Shown piece after piece: positions 43,955 to 52,444 of a stretch of DNA of 64,000 nucleotides. The stretch is from Marinilongibacter aquaticus. Lineage in GTDB: Bacteria; Bacteroidota; Bacteroidia; Cytophagales; Spirosomataceae. Position 1 is the stretch's first letter; each line of letters begins with the position of its first letter. The DNA lies in the NCBI RefSeq assembly GCF_020149935.1, contig NZ_CP083757.1, positions 4,551,501 through 4,615,500 of the forward strand, in the 5' to 3' direction. The translations under genes were made by a program, and so were the position numbers. The notes beneath the pieces are model-generated. The model searched no databases. It saw only the letters and a program-made list of their open reading frames with translations, and was not told the origin of the DNA.

Positions 43955-45298
43955 TTAATCTTTAGGATTGCTTTCGAAAAGCTTGAAGGAAATCAAGTTC
44001 TCGGGCAGGCTGTTTGGGTTCCAGAATTGATGAAGAATCAAGGCTGCTCCCAGTGCGGAAGCCTGAGGGACAAGGGCCGCATACACTTTCGCTTCGGGAA
44101 AGGCTTTTGACAAAAGGTGCATGAAAATTGGATTCTGACTAAAACCTCCATCGACAAAAAGGAGTGGTGTTTCCTTTTCTTGGAGCACAAGTTTGGTCGA
44201 CACGATTTGCTGTGCCACAATTTGAGCCATCAAGGCTTGATAAGCCAATGGATAGGTGGCATATTGGGATAGATTTAAGGGCTCAAATTCACCCAAATTC
44301 ACTTCTGGGAGCATCCAATCGAGTTCATTGTTGAATTCGATTTTTTTGTAATAATCCAAAGGCTTTTTAAAATGATCGGCCAAACGCTTTGTTTCTTCTT
44401 CATGAAAATGGCCCGCAAAAAGACGGGAAGCCTTTACGGGCTTGCCTTCGAATGAAAGAAAATTAAGGCAATCTTTCTTCAGCTCATCGGCTGCTATGGG
44501 GGCATTGTTGAAGGGGTTTAGGCTAATGCACCAAGTACCTGTCGAAATAAGTACAAAGGGCTTTTTGATTCCTTTCAAGTACGGGATTAAAGCAGAAGAG
44601 CTGTCGTGTAGGCCAACACCAATTTTAAGATTTAAACCTTGCCATTCGCAGTTTTCTATGTGGTCGGCATCCACAATTGGAGCGAGTTTTTGCGAAAGGC
44701 CTTCATCAAATACCCATTGGTGGTAATTGTTTTTTGCAAAATTCCACAATTGCGTATGGCAGCCGATGCTTGTGAGGTCGGAAAAGGCCCGTTTGCTAAA
44801 AGCCGCACTGAGAAACTGAGGCAAATGCAGGGCAAAATGCATATCGGCAAACTGCCTTTTTTGTTTTTTTATGGCATATAAACTCATTCCCGAATTGAGG
44901 CAGGCCAAAGTGGGCGAGGAGGTTTCCAGAGCAATTTTTTCAGATCCTCCATATTTTGCATAGAAGGCTTTGCTCAAATTTTCGTCCAATGGCTTGAGGT
45001 AATTGTAAAGCGGGGCTACAGGGTGAAGCTTTTCATCCGTAAGCACCCAACTCGCCCCATAAGCCGAGAAATTCAGGGCCTCGATCGTGTATTCGGCATG
45101 GGCAGAGGCATCGTCCAGACTTTCATAAAGAAAGCTTGTAAGGGCTTCGACATCTTCACAGGGGAAACCGTCTTCGTCTTCTGTTTCGGGCAAATTCTTT
45201 TGCCTTTCGTATACGATATTGTAGGCAGAATCGAATAGGAAAAACTTTTTGTTGGTTTTCCCTATATCGAAAATGCCAATTGCTCTTTTCTTATGCAT
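43955..45298 (-). CDS. FGGY-family sugar kinase (rhamnulokinase-like)
   Basis: This is a 447-residue carbohydrate kinase expected to phosphorylate L-rhamnulose at C1. The ASKHA phosphate-binding start is IGIFDIGKTNKKFFLFD. A later ISTGTWCISL block and LFVDGGFSQNPIFMHLL near the C-terminus are FGGY landmarks. It is shorter than the E. coli RhaB and belongs to the divergent Bacteroidota branch. It starts 6 bases after the stop of the isomerase gene and follows the aldolase-dehydrogenase, so the substrate can be assigned from context. If so, these three genes provide the whole conversion of L-rhamnose to lactate and dihydroxyacetone phosphate. L-fuculose or xylulose cannot be ruled out. Confidence 0.82.
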   Translation of the reverse strand: MHKKRAIGIFDIGKTNKKFFLFDSAYNIVYERQKNLPETEDEDGFPCEDVEALTSFLYESLDDASAHAEYTIEALNFSAYGASWVLTDEKLHPVAPLYNYLKPLDENLSKAFYAKYGGSEKIALETSSPTLACLNSGMSLYAIKKQKRQFADMHFALHLPQFLSAAFSKRAFSDLTSIGCHTQLWNFAKNNYHQWVFDEGLSQKLAPIVDADHIENCEWQGLNLKIGVGLHDSSSALIPYLKGIKKPFVLISTGTWCISLNPFNNAPIAADELKKDCLNFLSFEGKPVKASRLFAGHFHEEETKRLADHFKKPLDYYKKIEFNNELDWMLPEVNLGEFEPLNLSQYATYPLAYQALMAQIVAQQIVSTKLVLQEKETPLLFVDGGFSQNPIFMHLLSKAFPEAKVYAALVPQASALGAALILHQFWNPNSLPENLISFKLFESNPKD

Positions 45299-45304
45299 AA
45301 GCGA

Positions 45305-46579
45305 TCAAAGGCCGGTAGAAACTGTTTTTTCACCACGCTGCCTGATCAGCTTATCGCGAACATCCATTTTGCGGTACAAGCCAATGGGGTTCAGGGCTCC
45401 GTCTGCTCTTAAGCGGGCTTCGGCCACCAGTGCCCTCAAATCTGTGCGAAAAGCATGCTGTAAAATATTTTGTGCCGTTACCACATCGTTGTCTTCCCGA
45501 GCTTCTTCCAAAGCTTCGCGGTCTACGAGCAAGGCTTGTGCGTAAGCCAACTGAATGGCTTCTACGGATTGCATCAGATCTTCGAGAGGGTCCTTCACAT
45601 TGTGCGAGGCGTCGATCATCCAACTCAAATCCTTGTGATGCGACATGCCCTTTTCGTCCATTCCAGCTACCAGTTCATTGAAAATCAAGAACAGTTGATA
45701 AGGTTTGATACTGCCTGCGGTCAAATCATCGTCGCCATATTTTGAATCATTGAAATGGAAGCCGCCCAGTTTTTCTTCCATCAATAAAAGACTGACGATT
45801 TGCTCGATATTGGCATTGGGCAGGTGATGTCCCAAATCGACCAAGGTATAAGCTTTAGGCCCCAATTTATTGGCAAAAAGAAGCGATTGTCCCCAATCAC
45901 CAACGGTCATAGAGTAGAAGTTGGGTTCGAAGGCTTTGTATTCGACGTAAATTTTCCAATCGTCGGGAAGGGCCTTGTAGATTTCTTCCAAGCTTTGCAA
46001 TGTGTTTTCGAAAGCCTTTCTGAAATTCAGTTGACCAGGGAAACATGAGCCGTCGGAAAGCCAAACCGTAAGCGATTTGGAGCCCAGGGCTTCGCCGTGC
46101 CGAATGACATCGATATTGTGGTCAATGGCTTGTTGACGTACCGCTGGATCGACATGCTGCAAAGAGCCAAATTTATACGAAAGTGTTTGGTCTGCCTGAT
46201 CTTGAAACGTATTCGAGTTCACGGCATCGAATGATAAATGCAGCGAATTGGCCAAGGCCTGAATCCCTTTGGCGTCTTCGGGGATATCCCATGGAATATG
46301 TAAGGAAATGGCTCCGGAAGATTGGTTCAGTGCGTGAATCAATCCTATGTCTTCTATTTTTTCTTCCAAAGAACGCGGTTCGCCACCGCCTGAAAAACGG
46401 CCGAAACGCGTGCCTCCTGTGCCCAAAGCCCAAGACGGAATGGCAATTTGAAAGGCCATTAATTTTTCAATAATGCTTTCGGGATTTTCTATTTCTGTAC
46501 AGGTATAATCAAGTTTGGCCTTGTGTTTTTCGAGCAAACTGGCATTTTGTTCTTGAATATCTTCTTTTTCTATCTTCAT
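45305..46579 (-). CDS. L-rhamnose isomerase (RhaI-like)
   Basis: This is a 424-residue metal-dependent isomerase that converts L-rhamnose to L-rhamnulose. I use the ATG at 46579 (MKIEKEDIQEQN). A longer frame extends upstream through the intergenic hairpin and is not coding by appearance. The TIM-barrel metal site is seen as Glu in IYVEYKAFEPNFY, Asp in AYTLVDLGHHLPNANIE and His/Asp in GGFHFNDSKYGDDDL. The N-terminal WALGTGGTRFGRFSGGGEPR is diagnostic of the RhaI-type, which is distinct from the E. coli RhaA type. It lies in the middle of the three-gene operon. A closely related L-sugar isomerase is the alternative. Confidence 0.87.
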   Translation of the reverse strand: MKIEKEDIQEQNASLLEKHKAKLDYTCTEIENPESIIEKLMAFQIAIPSWALGTGGTRFGRFSGGGEPRSLEEKIEDIGLIHALNQSSGAISLHIPWDIPEDAKGIQALANSLHLSFDAVNSNTFQDQADQTLSYKFGSLQHVDPAVRQQAIDHNIDVIRHGEALGSKSLTVWLSDGSCFPGQLNFRKAFENTLQSLEEIYKALPDDWKIYVEYKAFEPNFYSMTVGDWGQSLLFANKLGPKAYTLVDLGHHLPNANIEQIVSLLLMEEKLGGFHFNDSKYGDDDLTAGSIKPYQLFLIFNELVAGMDEKGMSHHKDLSWMIDASHNVKDPLEDLMQSVEAIQLAYAQALLVDREALEEAREDNDVVTAQNILQHAFRTDLRALVAEARLRADGALNPIGLYRKMDVRDKLIRQRGEKTVSTGL

Positions 46580-46617
46580 GATCGAGAATTCTTTTAGGTA
46601 AGGGATGCATTGTTTAG

Positions 46618-46643
46618 GCCGACTGCCCAAGGGGGCAGTCGGC
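46618..46643 (-). other. Hairpin inside the rhamnose operon
   Basis: An 11-bp perfect stem (GCCGACTGCCC / GGGCAGTCGGC) with a 4-base loop lies between the aldolase-dehydrogenase stop and the isomerase start. No T-run follows, so it is not an ordinary terminator. It may set relative expression or protect the downstream mRNA. Confidence 0.6.
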
Positions 46644-46671
46644 TCACATATTTCACAGTGTTTTGAAGCTA

Positions 46672-48798
46672 TTATCTGTAAAAGCCCATAGCTACGCCAC
46701 CATCGACATTGATGGCATTTCCTGTCGATTTGTTCAATAATCCACTGACAAATACAAAGCAGGCATTGGCGATATCTTCGGGCAAAATCACTTCGTTCAG
46801 CAAAGTACGCTTGGCATAAAATGCGGGTAACTCTTCTACCGTAATCCCGTAGGATTTGGCTCGTCCTTCGGCCCAGCCGCCAGCCCAAATGTTGGAATTG
46901 GCAATTACGGCATCGGGGTTGACTGTGTTTACACGAATTTTGTCGTTGCCCAGCTCAGCCGCCATTAGACGTGTTAAATGAGCCTGTGCGGCTTTAGCCG
47001 AACCGTAACCCGGATTGTTAGGTCCTGCGACAACCGCATTTTTCGAGACAACATTGACGATATCTCCGCCAATATCTTGCTTACGCATTAAGGCTATGCC
47101 GTATTTCGAAACTAAAAATTGCCCTTTCACAAGAATGTCGTATAAACGGTCCCACTCTTCTACACTGTGATCGGCAATGGAGCGACTGATACTTATTCCT
47201 GCATTGTTAACCACAATATCGACCCCGCCGAAGGCCAAAGCCGCTTGTTTCATGGCTTCTTTGATACTCTCTTCGTCGGTTACATTGAGTACCACTGAGC
47301 TTAGGGCATCCTTGCCATAGCTGGCCACAAATTCGTCGTAAGCCGTTTGCAGGCGTTCGGCATTGATGTCGTTCAAGATCACGCAAGCCCCTTCTTCAAT
47401 GAATTTTTTCGCTGTAGCTTTGCCAATTCCTCCGGCAGAGCCTGTAATCAAGGCAATTTTGCCCGCCAAGGATTTCGGCTTCGGCATTCGCTGCAATTTG
47501 GCTTCTTCCAAAAGCCAATACTCGATATTGAAAGCTTCTTGTCGGGGAAGGGCTGTATACTCAGATACCGCTTCCGAGCCTTTCATTACATTGATGGCAT
47601 TGGTGTAGTATTCAGAGGCCAAGCGAGCCGTTGTTTTGTTTTTGGCAAAAGTGAACATCCCTACACCCGGATACAGAATAACCACAGGGTTTGGATCACG
47701 CATGGCAGGAGAATTTGGGTGTTTGCATTGAGCGTAATACTCGGTGTACATTTCCCTATAGCTTTGGAAAGCAGGCTCCAATTTAGCTTTTATCTTGGCC
47801 ACTTCTTCCAGATTCTCATTCGGAGCGAGCTCCAACACAAGAGGCGAAATCTTTGTTCGCAAGAAGTGATCTGGACAAGAAGTACCCATGGGAGCGAGCT
47901 TGTCGAGGTCGTTGGAATTGATGAATTCCATTACCGCATCCGAATCGGAGAAATGCCCGACCATGTGTTGTGCTGAAGAACAAAAGCCCCGCAAAATAGG
48001 AGCAATCTCGGCGGCCTGATTTCTGCGTTCGTTTTCGGGTAAGCTGTCTATTTTTTGTCCACCGAATACGTTGTCGTAATGTGAACTCAAATATTCGGCA
48101 CAGGTTTCCACCACTTCGAGCGTATTGATGTAGCTTTCGTATGCGGTGTCTCCCCATGTGAATAGACCGTGCGAGCCAAGCATGATGCCCCGCAGGCTAA
48201 TCCCTTTTTCTGCGGCTTGGTTCAGGCAATCGCGTAATTGCAAGCCAAGGTCGAAACCCGGTCTTTGCCAAGGTACCCAACCCACTTCACCGTTGAAGAG
48301 CTCTTCCGTGATTTTCTGGCCATCTTTAGCCGCGGCAATGGCGATGGCTGCATCGGGATGCAAGTGATCGATGTGCTTGAAAGGCAGAAAGCCATGCAAA
48401 GGGGTGTCGATCGATGGTGCTTTGGAGTTCAGGTCGAAAATACAATGATTGAACAAACCGACCATTTCATCTTCGTGATCGATACCACGGTAAACCTGCT
48501 CCAAGTTTCGCAGCTTATCGAGGTAAAGAGCAGCACTGCCCGCTTTGGTCAAAGTGCCGATGTCGCCACCCGATCCTTTGATCCACATCACATCTGTGTC
48601 TTCGCCCGTTAAAGGGTCTTTGTCGGTGATTTTCACCGATGTGTTTCCTCCGCCGTAATTGGTCAGTCGGAGGTCGGCTCCAAGCATGTTTGAGCGGTAG
48701 AGGTAAAGAGCCACTTCATCGCCTTCCAGCGATTTCGCCTTTTCCTCGTCCCACAGATAGTTTACGTGCTTGAAATCTTGGATTCTTTTTTTAGACAT
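46672..48798 (-). CDS. rhaEW: Bifunctional rhamnulose-1-phosphate aldolase/lactaldehyde dehydrogenase
   Basis: This is a 708-residue fusion protein. The N-terminal class II aldolase half (about 30-430) carries metal-binding His residues in SIDTPLHGFLPFKHIDHLHP. It cleaves L-rhamnulose-1-phosphate into dihydroxyacetone phosphate and L-lactaldehyde. The C-terminal short-chain dehydrogenase half begins with GKIALITGSAGGIGKATAKK near 444-463 and has the YGSAKAAQ catalytic Tyr-Lys pair. It oxidises the lactaldehyde to lactate. The same fusion is known in several rhamnose operons, including that of Bacillus subtilis. It is the first gene of the operon and is divergent from the SusC gene. The fusion makes the rhamnose assignment of the operon strong. 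Confidence 0.9.
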   Translation of the reverse strand: MSKKRIQDFKHVNYLWDEEKAKSLEGDEVALYLYRSNMLGADLRLTNYGGGNTSVKITDKDPLTGEDTDVMWIKGSGGDIGTLTKAGSAALYLDKLRNLEQVYRGIDHEDEMVGLFNHCIFDLNSKAPSIDTPLHGFLPFKHIDHLHPDAAIAIAAAKDGQKITEELFNGEVGWVPWQRPGFDLGLQLRDCLNQAAEKGISLRGIMLGSHGLFTWGDTAYESYINTLEVVETCAEYLSSHYDNVFGGQKIDSLPENERRNQAAEIAPILRGFCSSAQHMVGHFSDSDAVMEFINSNDLDKLAPMGTSCPDHFLRTKISPLVLELAPNENLEEVAKIKAKLEPAFQSYREMYTEYYAQCKHPNSPAMRDPNPVVILYPGVGMFTFAKNKTTARLASEYYTNAINVMKGSEAVSEYTALPRQEAFNIEYWLLEEAKLQRMPKPKSLAGKIALITGSAGGIGKATAKKFIEEGACVILNDINAERLQTAYDEFVASYGKDALSSVVLNVTDEESIKEAMKQAALAFGGVDIVVNNAGISISRSIADHSVEEWDRLYDILVKGQFLVSKYGIALMRKQDIGGDIVNVVSKNAVVAGPNNPGYGSAKAAQAHLTRLMAAELGNDKIRVNTVNPDAVIANSNIWAGGWAEGRAKSYGITVEELPAFYAKRTLLNEVILPEDIANACFVFVSGLLNKSTGNAINVDGGVAMGFYR

Positions 48799-49294
48799 TT
48801 TAGTTAGGAGTTATTGATTGTTTTATGGACGCTTAAAGTTAGGCTTATTAAGGCAATTTCGGAAAGGCTGAAATAAGTATTTAACCCTAAAAAGGGGCTT
48901 TTTTGAACGATTCCAAATGGGCAAAAGAATAAGGCAGAGAGCTACGAAAAAACACGATTTTGCCCACACTAGCTCAAATTTGCAATTGTATGGAAACGGG
49001 TGGAAAAACGCATTCGATATGCAGAATATTATTCCGAATAAATAAATTTTTCAAAATATACATAAAGTTATTTCCGAAAATTAAGTTATAAATGTCGTTT
49101 CGACACTATTAAATTAGTACCATAAAATTGTCTTATTTTTGCATTTAATGCAATATAGTATGGGAAAATTTATATTTTAATAAAAAGTACATAACTTGCT
49201 TTCAGATTACAGCAATTCAACCCAATACCCTAAACCTTTTCAATGCTCTAATCTCCTTAGTGTATATTCTATTACCTTAAAAAATTTTACAAAG
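48799..49294. promoter_or_regulatory. Divergent control region between rhamnose and SusCD operons
   Basis: This 496-base AT-rich region should hold the promoters of both operons. TTTCGGAAA (48857-48865), TTATTCCGAATAA (49029-49041) and TTTCCGAAA (49071-49079) share a TTCSGAA core. The last two are exactly 40 bases apart. A possible minus-strand -7 element, TAACTTTA, lies at 48834-48841. I see no ORF. Confidence 0.55.
49134..49153 (+). promoter_or_regulatory. Possible -7 element and 15-base palindrome upstream of susC
   Basis: TATTTTTG at 49134-49141 fits TANNTTTG. It is overlapped by the perfect inverted repeat TTGCATTTAATGCAA at 49139-49153, a likely operator. A -33 TTTG at the right distance is not obvious, so the promoter call is weak and the palindrome call stronger. 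Confidence 0.5.
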
Positions 49295-52200
49295 ATGATC
49301 TACCTGAACAAGTTCTGGGATAGACGCGGAGCAGTACTCTTATCCGTTTTTATCCTTTCTTTTTTGGTCAGCATGAACCTGTACGCCCAAGGTGGCACAG
49401 TAAAGGGGCATGTATTCTCGGCCAGCGATTCATCTCCTCTGACCGGTGTGACAGTCACTGTCAAAGGAACCACCAAAGGGACAATTAGCGACGAAAATGG
49501 AGCTTTTGAGCTTCCGGGAGTTTCGTCGGGTGCCGTTTTGGTTTTTAGTTCAATCGGATATGTCAGTCAAGAAATCAAACTCAATGGCCAGACCGATTTG
49601 CGTGTTTCTTTGGAAGACAACGATCAGGCCCTTAGCGAAGTGGTGGTCGTGGGTTACGGTACGCAAAAGAAATCGAGTGTGACTGGGGCGGTAACCTCGC
49701 TAAAAACGAAAGATATTACTTCTTTACCTGTAATCAGCCCATCGCAGGCCATGCAAGGGAAAGTGCCGGGGGTGTCTATTGTCAATAACTCCAGTCCAGG
49801 ACAAGAGCCAACTGTGCGGGTGCGTGGTTACGGTTCAATTACCTTAAACCCGAATCCGCTTTATGTGGTGGACGGTATTCCGACCACGGGCATGAACAAT
49901 TTCGATCCCAAAGATATCGAGTCTATGGAGGTATTGAAAGATGCTTCGGCTACTGCAATTTACGGTTCCAGAGCGGCCAATGGGGTGATTATCATTACGA
50001 CAAAGAAAGGATCGAAGAATGGCAAATTGAATGTCAGTGCGAGTTCGTATTACGGCACGCAATCGGTATGGAGAAAACTTGATTTGTTGAACCGCGATCA
50101 ATACATTCAATACGGTACGGCCTTGCTTACAAATGCAGGGGGGACCGCTCCGCCACGGTTCTCGGCAATGGACAGCCCTGTGTACGATGGAGCGAGCACC
50201 ACTTTTGCTCAAACGGATACCGATTGGCAAGATGTGATGTTTAGAAATGCAGCGATCAGCAACAATCAAGTGTCTTTAAACGGGGGCAACAATGTATCGA
50301 AATTCTATGCTTCTGTGGGTTATTTCAAACAGGATGGCATTACGCCCTATACAGGATATGACCGGAAATCTTTTCGCGTGAATTCGGAACACGAAGCCAC
50401 TAAATTTTTGACATTGGGACAAACTTTGGTGATGTCATCCGGCTTTACTCAGCAAGAGGCTGGAGCAGGCTCGGGTTCTCGCTCGCTCCTCATGAACATT
50501 CTGAGGATGACGCCTTATTTTCCGGTACACGACCCGACTTTATTGGGTGGCTTCAGCAGTACCTCAAACGGTTTGGACGGTACCGATCCCGACAACCCGA
50601 TGCGAATCGTGACTTTGGATCAGCAAGATACCTATACGAAAGACCTGAAATTAATGGGTACTTTGTATGCTCGCGTGAAACTGACGGATTGGCTTAGTTA
50701 TCAGTTTACCTTTGGCGGCGATTATTCCAACAGGAACTATAGCCAATTCTTGCCGATTTATGTAGCCAATGTGTCCAGGCCCAATGCGACAATCAACAAG
50801 CAGAACACGCAATATTTCTCTAAAGTGTATACCAATATGCTGAGTGCCAAGAAATCTTTTGGCAAGCACGATATCGATTTTACTGGGGTTATCGAAAAGC
50901 AGTCGACGAGTGTGAATACGCTGAATGCACAAGGGAATCGTCCAGATAATAATGTGAAAGAATTGGCCGGAGTATCCTCGCCGACCACCAGCAGCTCGCT
51001 TTCGCAAAACAACATCATCTCGTATGTGGGTCGTTTGAACTATGAATACGATGAAAAATACCTCATCGGCTTGTCTGTTCGTCGCGACGGTTCATCAAAA
51101 TTTGCACCGGGCAACAAATGGGGTACTTTCCCTTCGGCCAGTGTAGGTTGGCGAATCAGCGAAGAAAACTTCATGAAATCGATCACGGCGATCAACGAAT
51201 TGAAAATCAGGGGAAGCTGGGGAAAAGTGGGCTTCAATTCACTCGGCGATTATGTGTGGCAACCCTTGATTCAGGCCAACAATACGATTTATCCGTTTGG
51301 CAACAACACCACCAATTTGGGTTCGTATTTCAATCAATTGGGAAATACCGATTTGAGCTGGGAGGTGACGGACATGAAAAACATTGGTTTGGACATGTCT
51401 TTGTTCAACAACAAGATTTTCTTCTCTTTGGATTTGTATAAACGCAACACCGATGGCTTGATTTTAAGCGTGCCTGTGGCCAATTCATTGGGTTTTGCCA
51501 ACAGTCCTTTGGCCAATGTGGGCAGCATGATGAACAAGGGTTTGGAGTTCCAAGGTGGATATAATCATTCTGGAAAAGATTTCAATTGGACATTGAGTGC
51601 CACTTTTGATATGACACGCAACGAAGTACTGAGTTTGGAATCGCCCAATGGAGTAATCAATGCCGGTTTGAATGCCGATTTCGGTGGATTCAACATTACG
51701 CGTACAGAAGCTGGTCATCCTATTCAGTCGTTCTACGGTTGGAAAACGGACGGTATTTTCCAAAGTCAAGAAGAAATCGAAGCCGCCAATGCACTCGATG
51801 GCGACCCAACTACAAAGTACCAACCCAATGCTGAACCCGGCGATATCCGTTTCAAAGATTTGAACAATGACGGAAAAGTCGACGATCAGGATACCGACTA
51901 TATCGGCAGCTTTATCCCGAAATTCACATACGGCCTAAACTGGGGCGGGAATTATAAAAACCTTGATTTCTCGATCTTCTTTCAAGGTGTACAAGGAAAC
52001 AAAATTTACAACGGCACCAAGGTTATTGGACAAGGCATGCTGCGGCTTTTCAATTCGACAACCGACGTGCTGAATGCCTGGACACCCACGAATACCGACA
52101 CCGATGTGCCAAGAGCAGTCAATTCAGACCCCAACCAAAACACCCGCACCAGCGATCGTTTTGTGGAAGACGGTTCGTACCTCAGGCTGAAAACCGTTAC

Positions 52201-52438
52201 CGTGGGCTATACATTGCCCGAAACTTGGACCCAGCACATCACAGGAAATTACCTGAACAAAGTGCGTTTCTACATTTCTTCGAACAATTTGTTGACGTTC
52301 ACAAAGTACACAGGCTACGATCCGGAAGTGGCTTCAAAAGACCCTACCTCTTCTACGGGTTTGTTGACCAATGGTGTGGATTACGTGCAGTATCCGCAAA
52401 CGCGTACAGTTTTAGTTGGTGTTAACCTTAACTTTTAA
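49295..52438 (+). CDS. susC: SusC-like TonB-dependent receptor
   Basis: This is a 1047-residue outer-membrane receptor for oligosaccharide import. I choose the ATG at 49295, which gives a signal peptide ending SMNLYAQ. An upstream frame has no signal. The carboxypeptidase-regulatory-like domain (about 30-110) contains GVTVTVKGTTKGTISDENGAFE. The plug starts with SEVVVVGYGTQKKSSVTGAV and includes PLYVVDGIPTTGMNNFDPKD, LKDASATAIYGSRAANGVII. A 22-strand barrel follows and ends in the terminal Phe (VLVGVNLNF). The SusD gene begins 6 bases downstream. The glycan is unknown, but the divergent rhamnose operon and the adjacent GH78 suggest a rhamnose-containing one. Confidence 0.93.
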   Translation: MIYLNKFWDRRGAVLLSVFILSFLVSMNLYAQGGTVKGHVFSASDSSPLTGVTVTVKGTTKGTISDENGAFELPGVSSGAVLVFSSIGYVSQEIKLNGQTDLRVSLEDNDQALSEVVVVGYGTQKKSSVTGAVTSLKTKDITSLPVISPSQAMQGKVPGVSIVNNSSPGQEPTVRVRGYGSITLNPNPLYVVDGIPTTGMNNFDPKDIESMEVLKDASATAIYGSRAANGVIIITTKKGSKNGKLNVSASSYYGTQSVWRKLDLLNRDQYIQYGTALLTNAGGTAPPRFSAMDSPVYDGASTTFAQTDTDWQDVMFRNAAISNNQVSLNGGNNVSKFYASVGYFKQDGITPYTGYDRKSFRVNSEHEATKFLTLGQTLVMSSGFTQQEAGAGSGSRSLLMNILRMTPYFPVHDPTLLGGFSSTSNGLDGTDPDNPMRIVTLDQQDTYTKDLKLMGTLYARVKLTDWLSYQFTFGGDYSNRNYSQFLPIYVANVSRPNATINKQNTQYFSKVYTNMLSAKKSFGKHDIDFTGVIEKQSTSVNTLNAQGNRPDNNVKELAGVSSPTTSSSLSQNNIISYVGRLNYEYDEKYLIGLSVRRDGSSKFAPGNKWGTFPSASVGWRISEENFMKSITAINELKIRGSWGKVGFNSLGDYVWQPLIQANNTIYPFGNNTTNLGSYFNQLGNTDLSWEVTDMKNIGLDMSLFNNKIFFSLDLYKRNTDGLILSVPVANSLGFANSPLANVGSMMNKGLEFQGGYNHSGKDFNWTLSATFDMTRNEVLSLESPNGVINAGLNADFGGFNITRTEAGHPIQSFYGWKTDGIFQSQEEIEAANALDGDPTTKYQPNAEPGDIRFKDLNNDGKVDDQDTDYIGSFIPKFTYGLNWGGNYKNLDFSIFFQGVQGNKIYNGTKVIGQGMLRLFNSTTDVLNAWTPTNTDTDVPRAVNSDPNQNTRTSDRFVEDGSYLRLKTVTVGYTLPETWTQHITGNYLNKVRFYISSNNLLTFTKYTGYDPEVASKDPTSSTGLLTNGVDYVQYPQTRTVLVGVNLNF

Positions 52439-52444
52439 ATCGAC

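Noticed and set aside
46580-46888. N-terminal extension of the rhamnose isomerase frame
   Set aside because: It runs through an intergenic hairpin and into the end of the upstream gene, and the shorter start at 46579 gives the normal family length.
49196-49294. Upstream in-frame extension of SusC
   Set aside because: It puts 33 polar residues before the signal peptide, so the ATG at 49295 is the better start.
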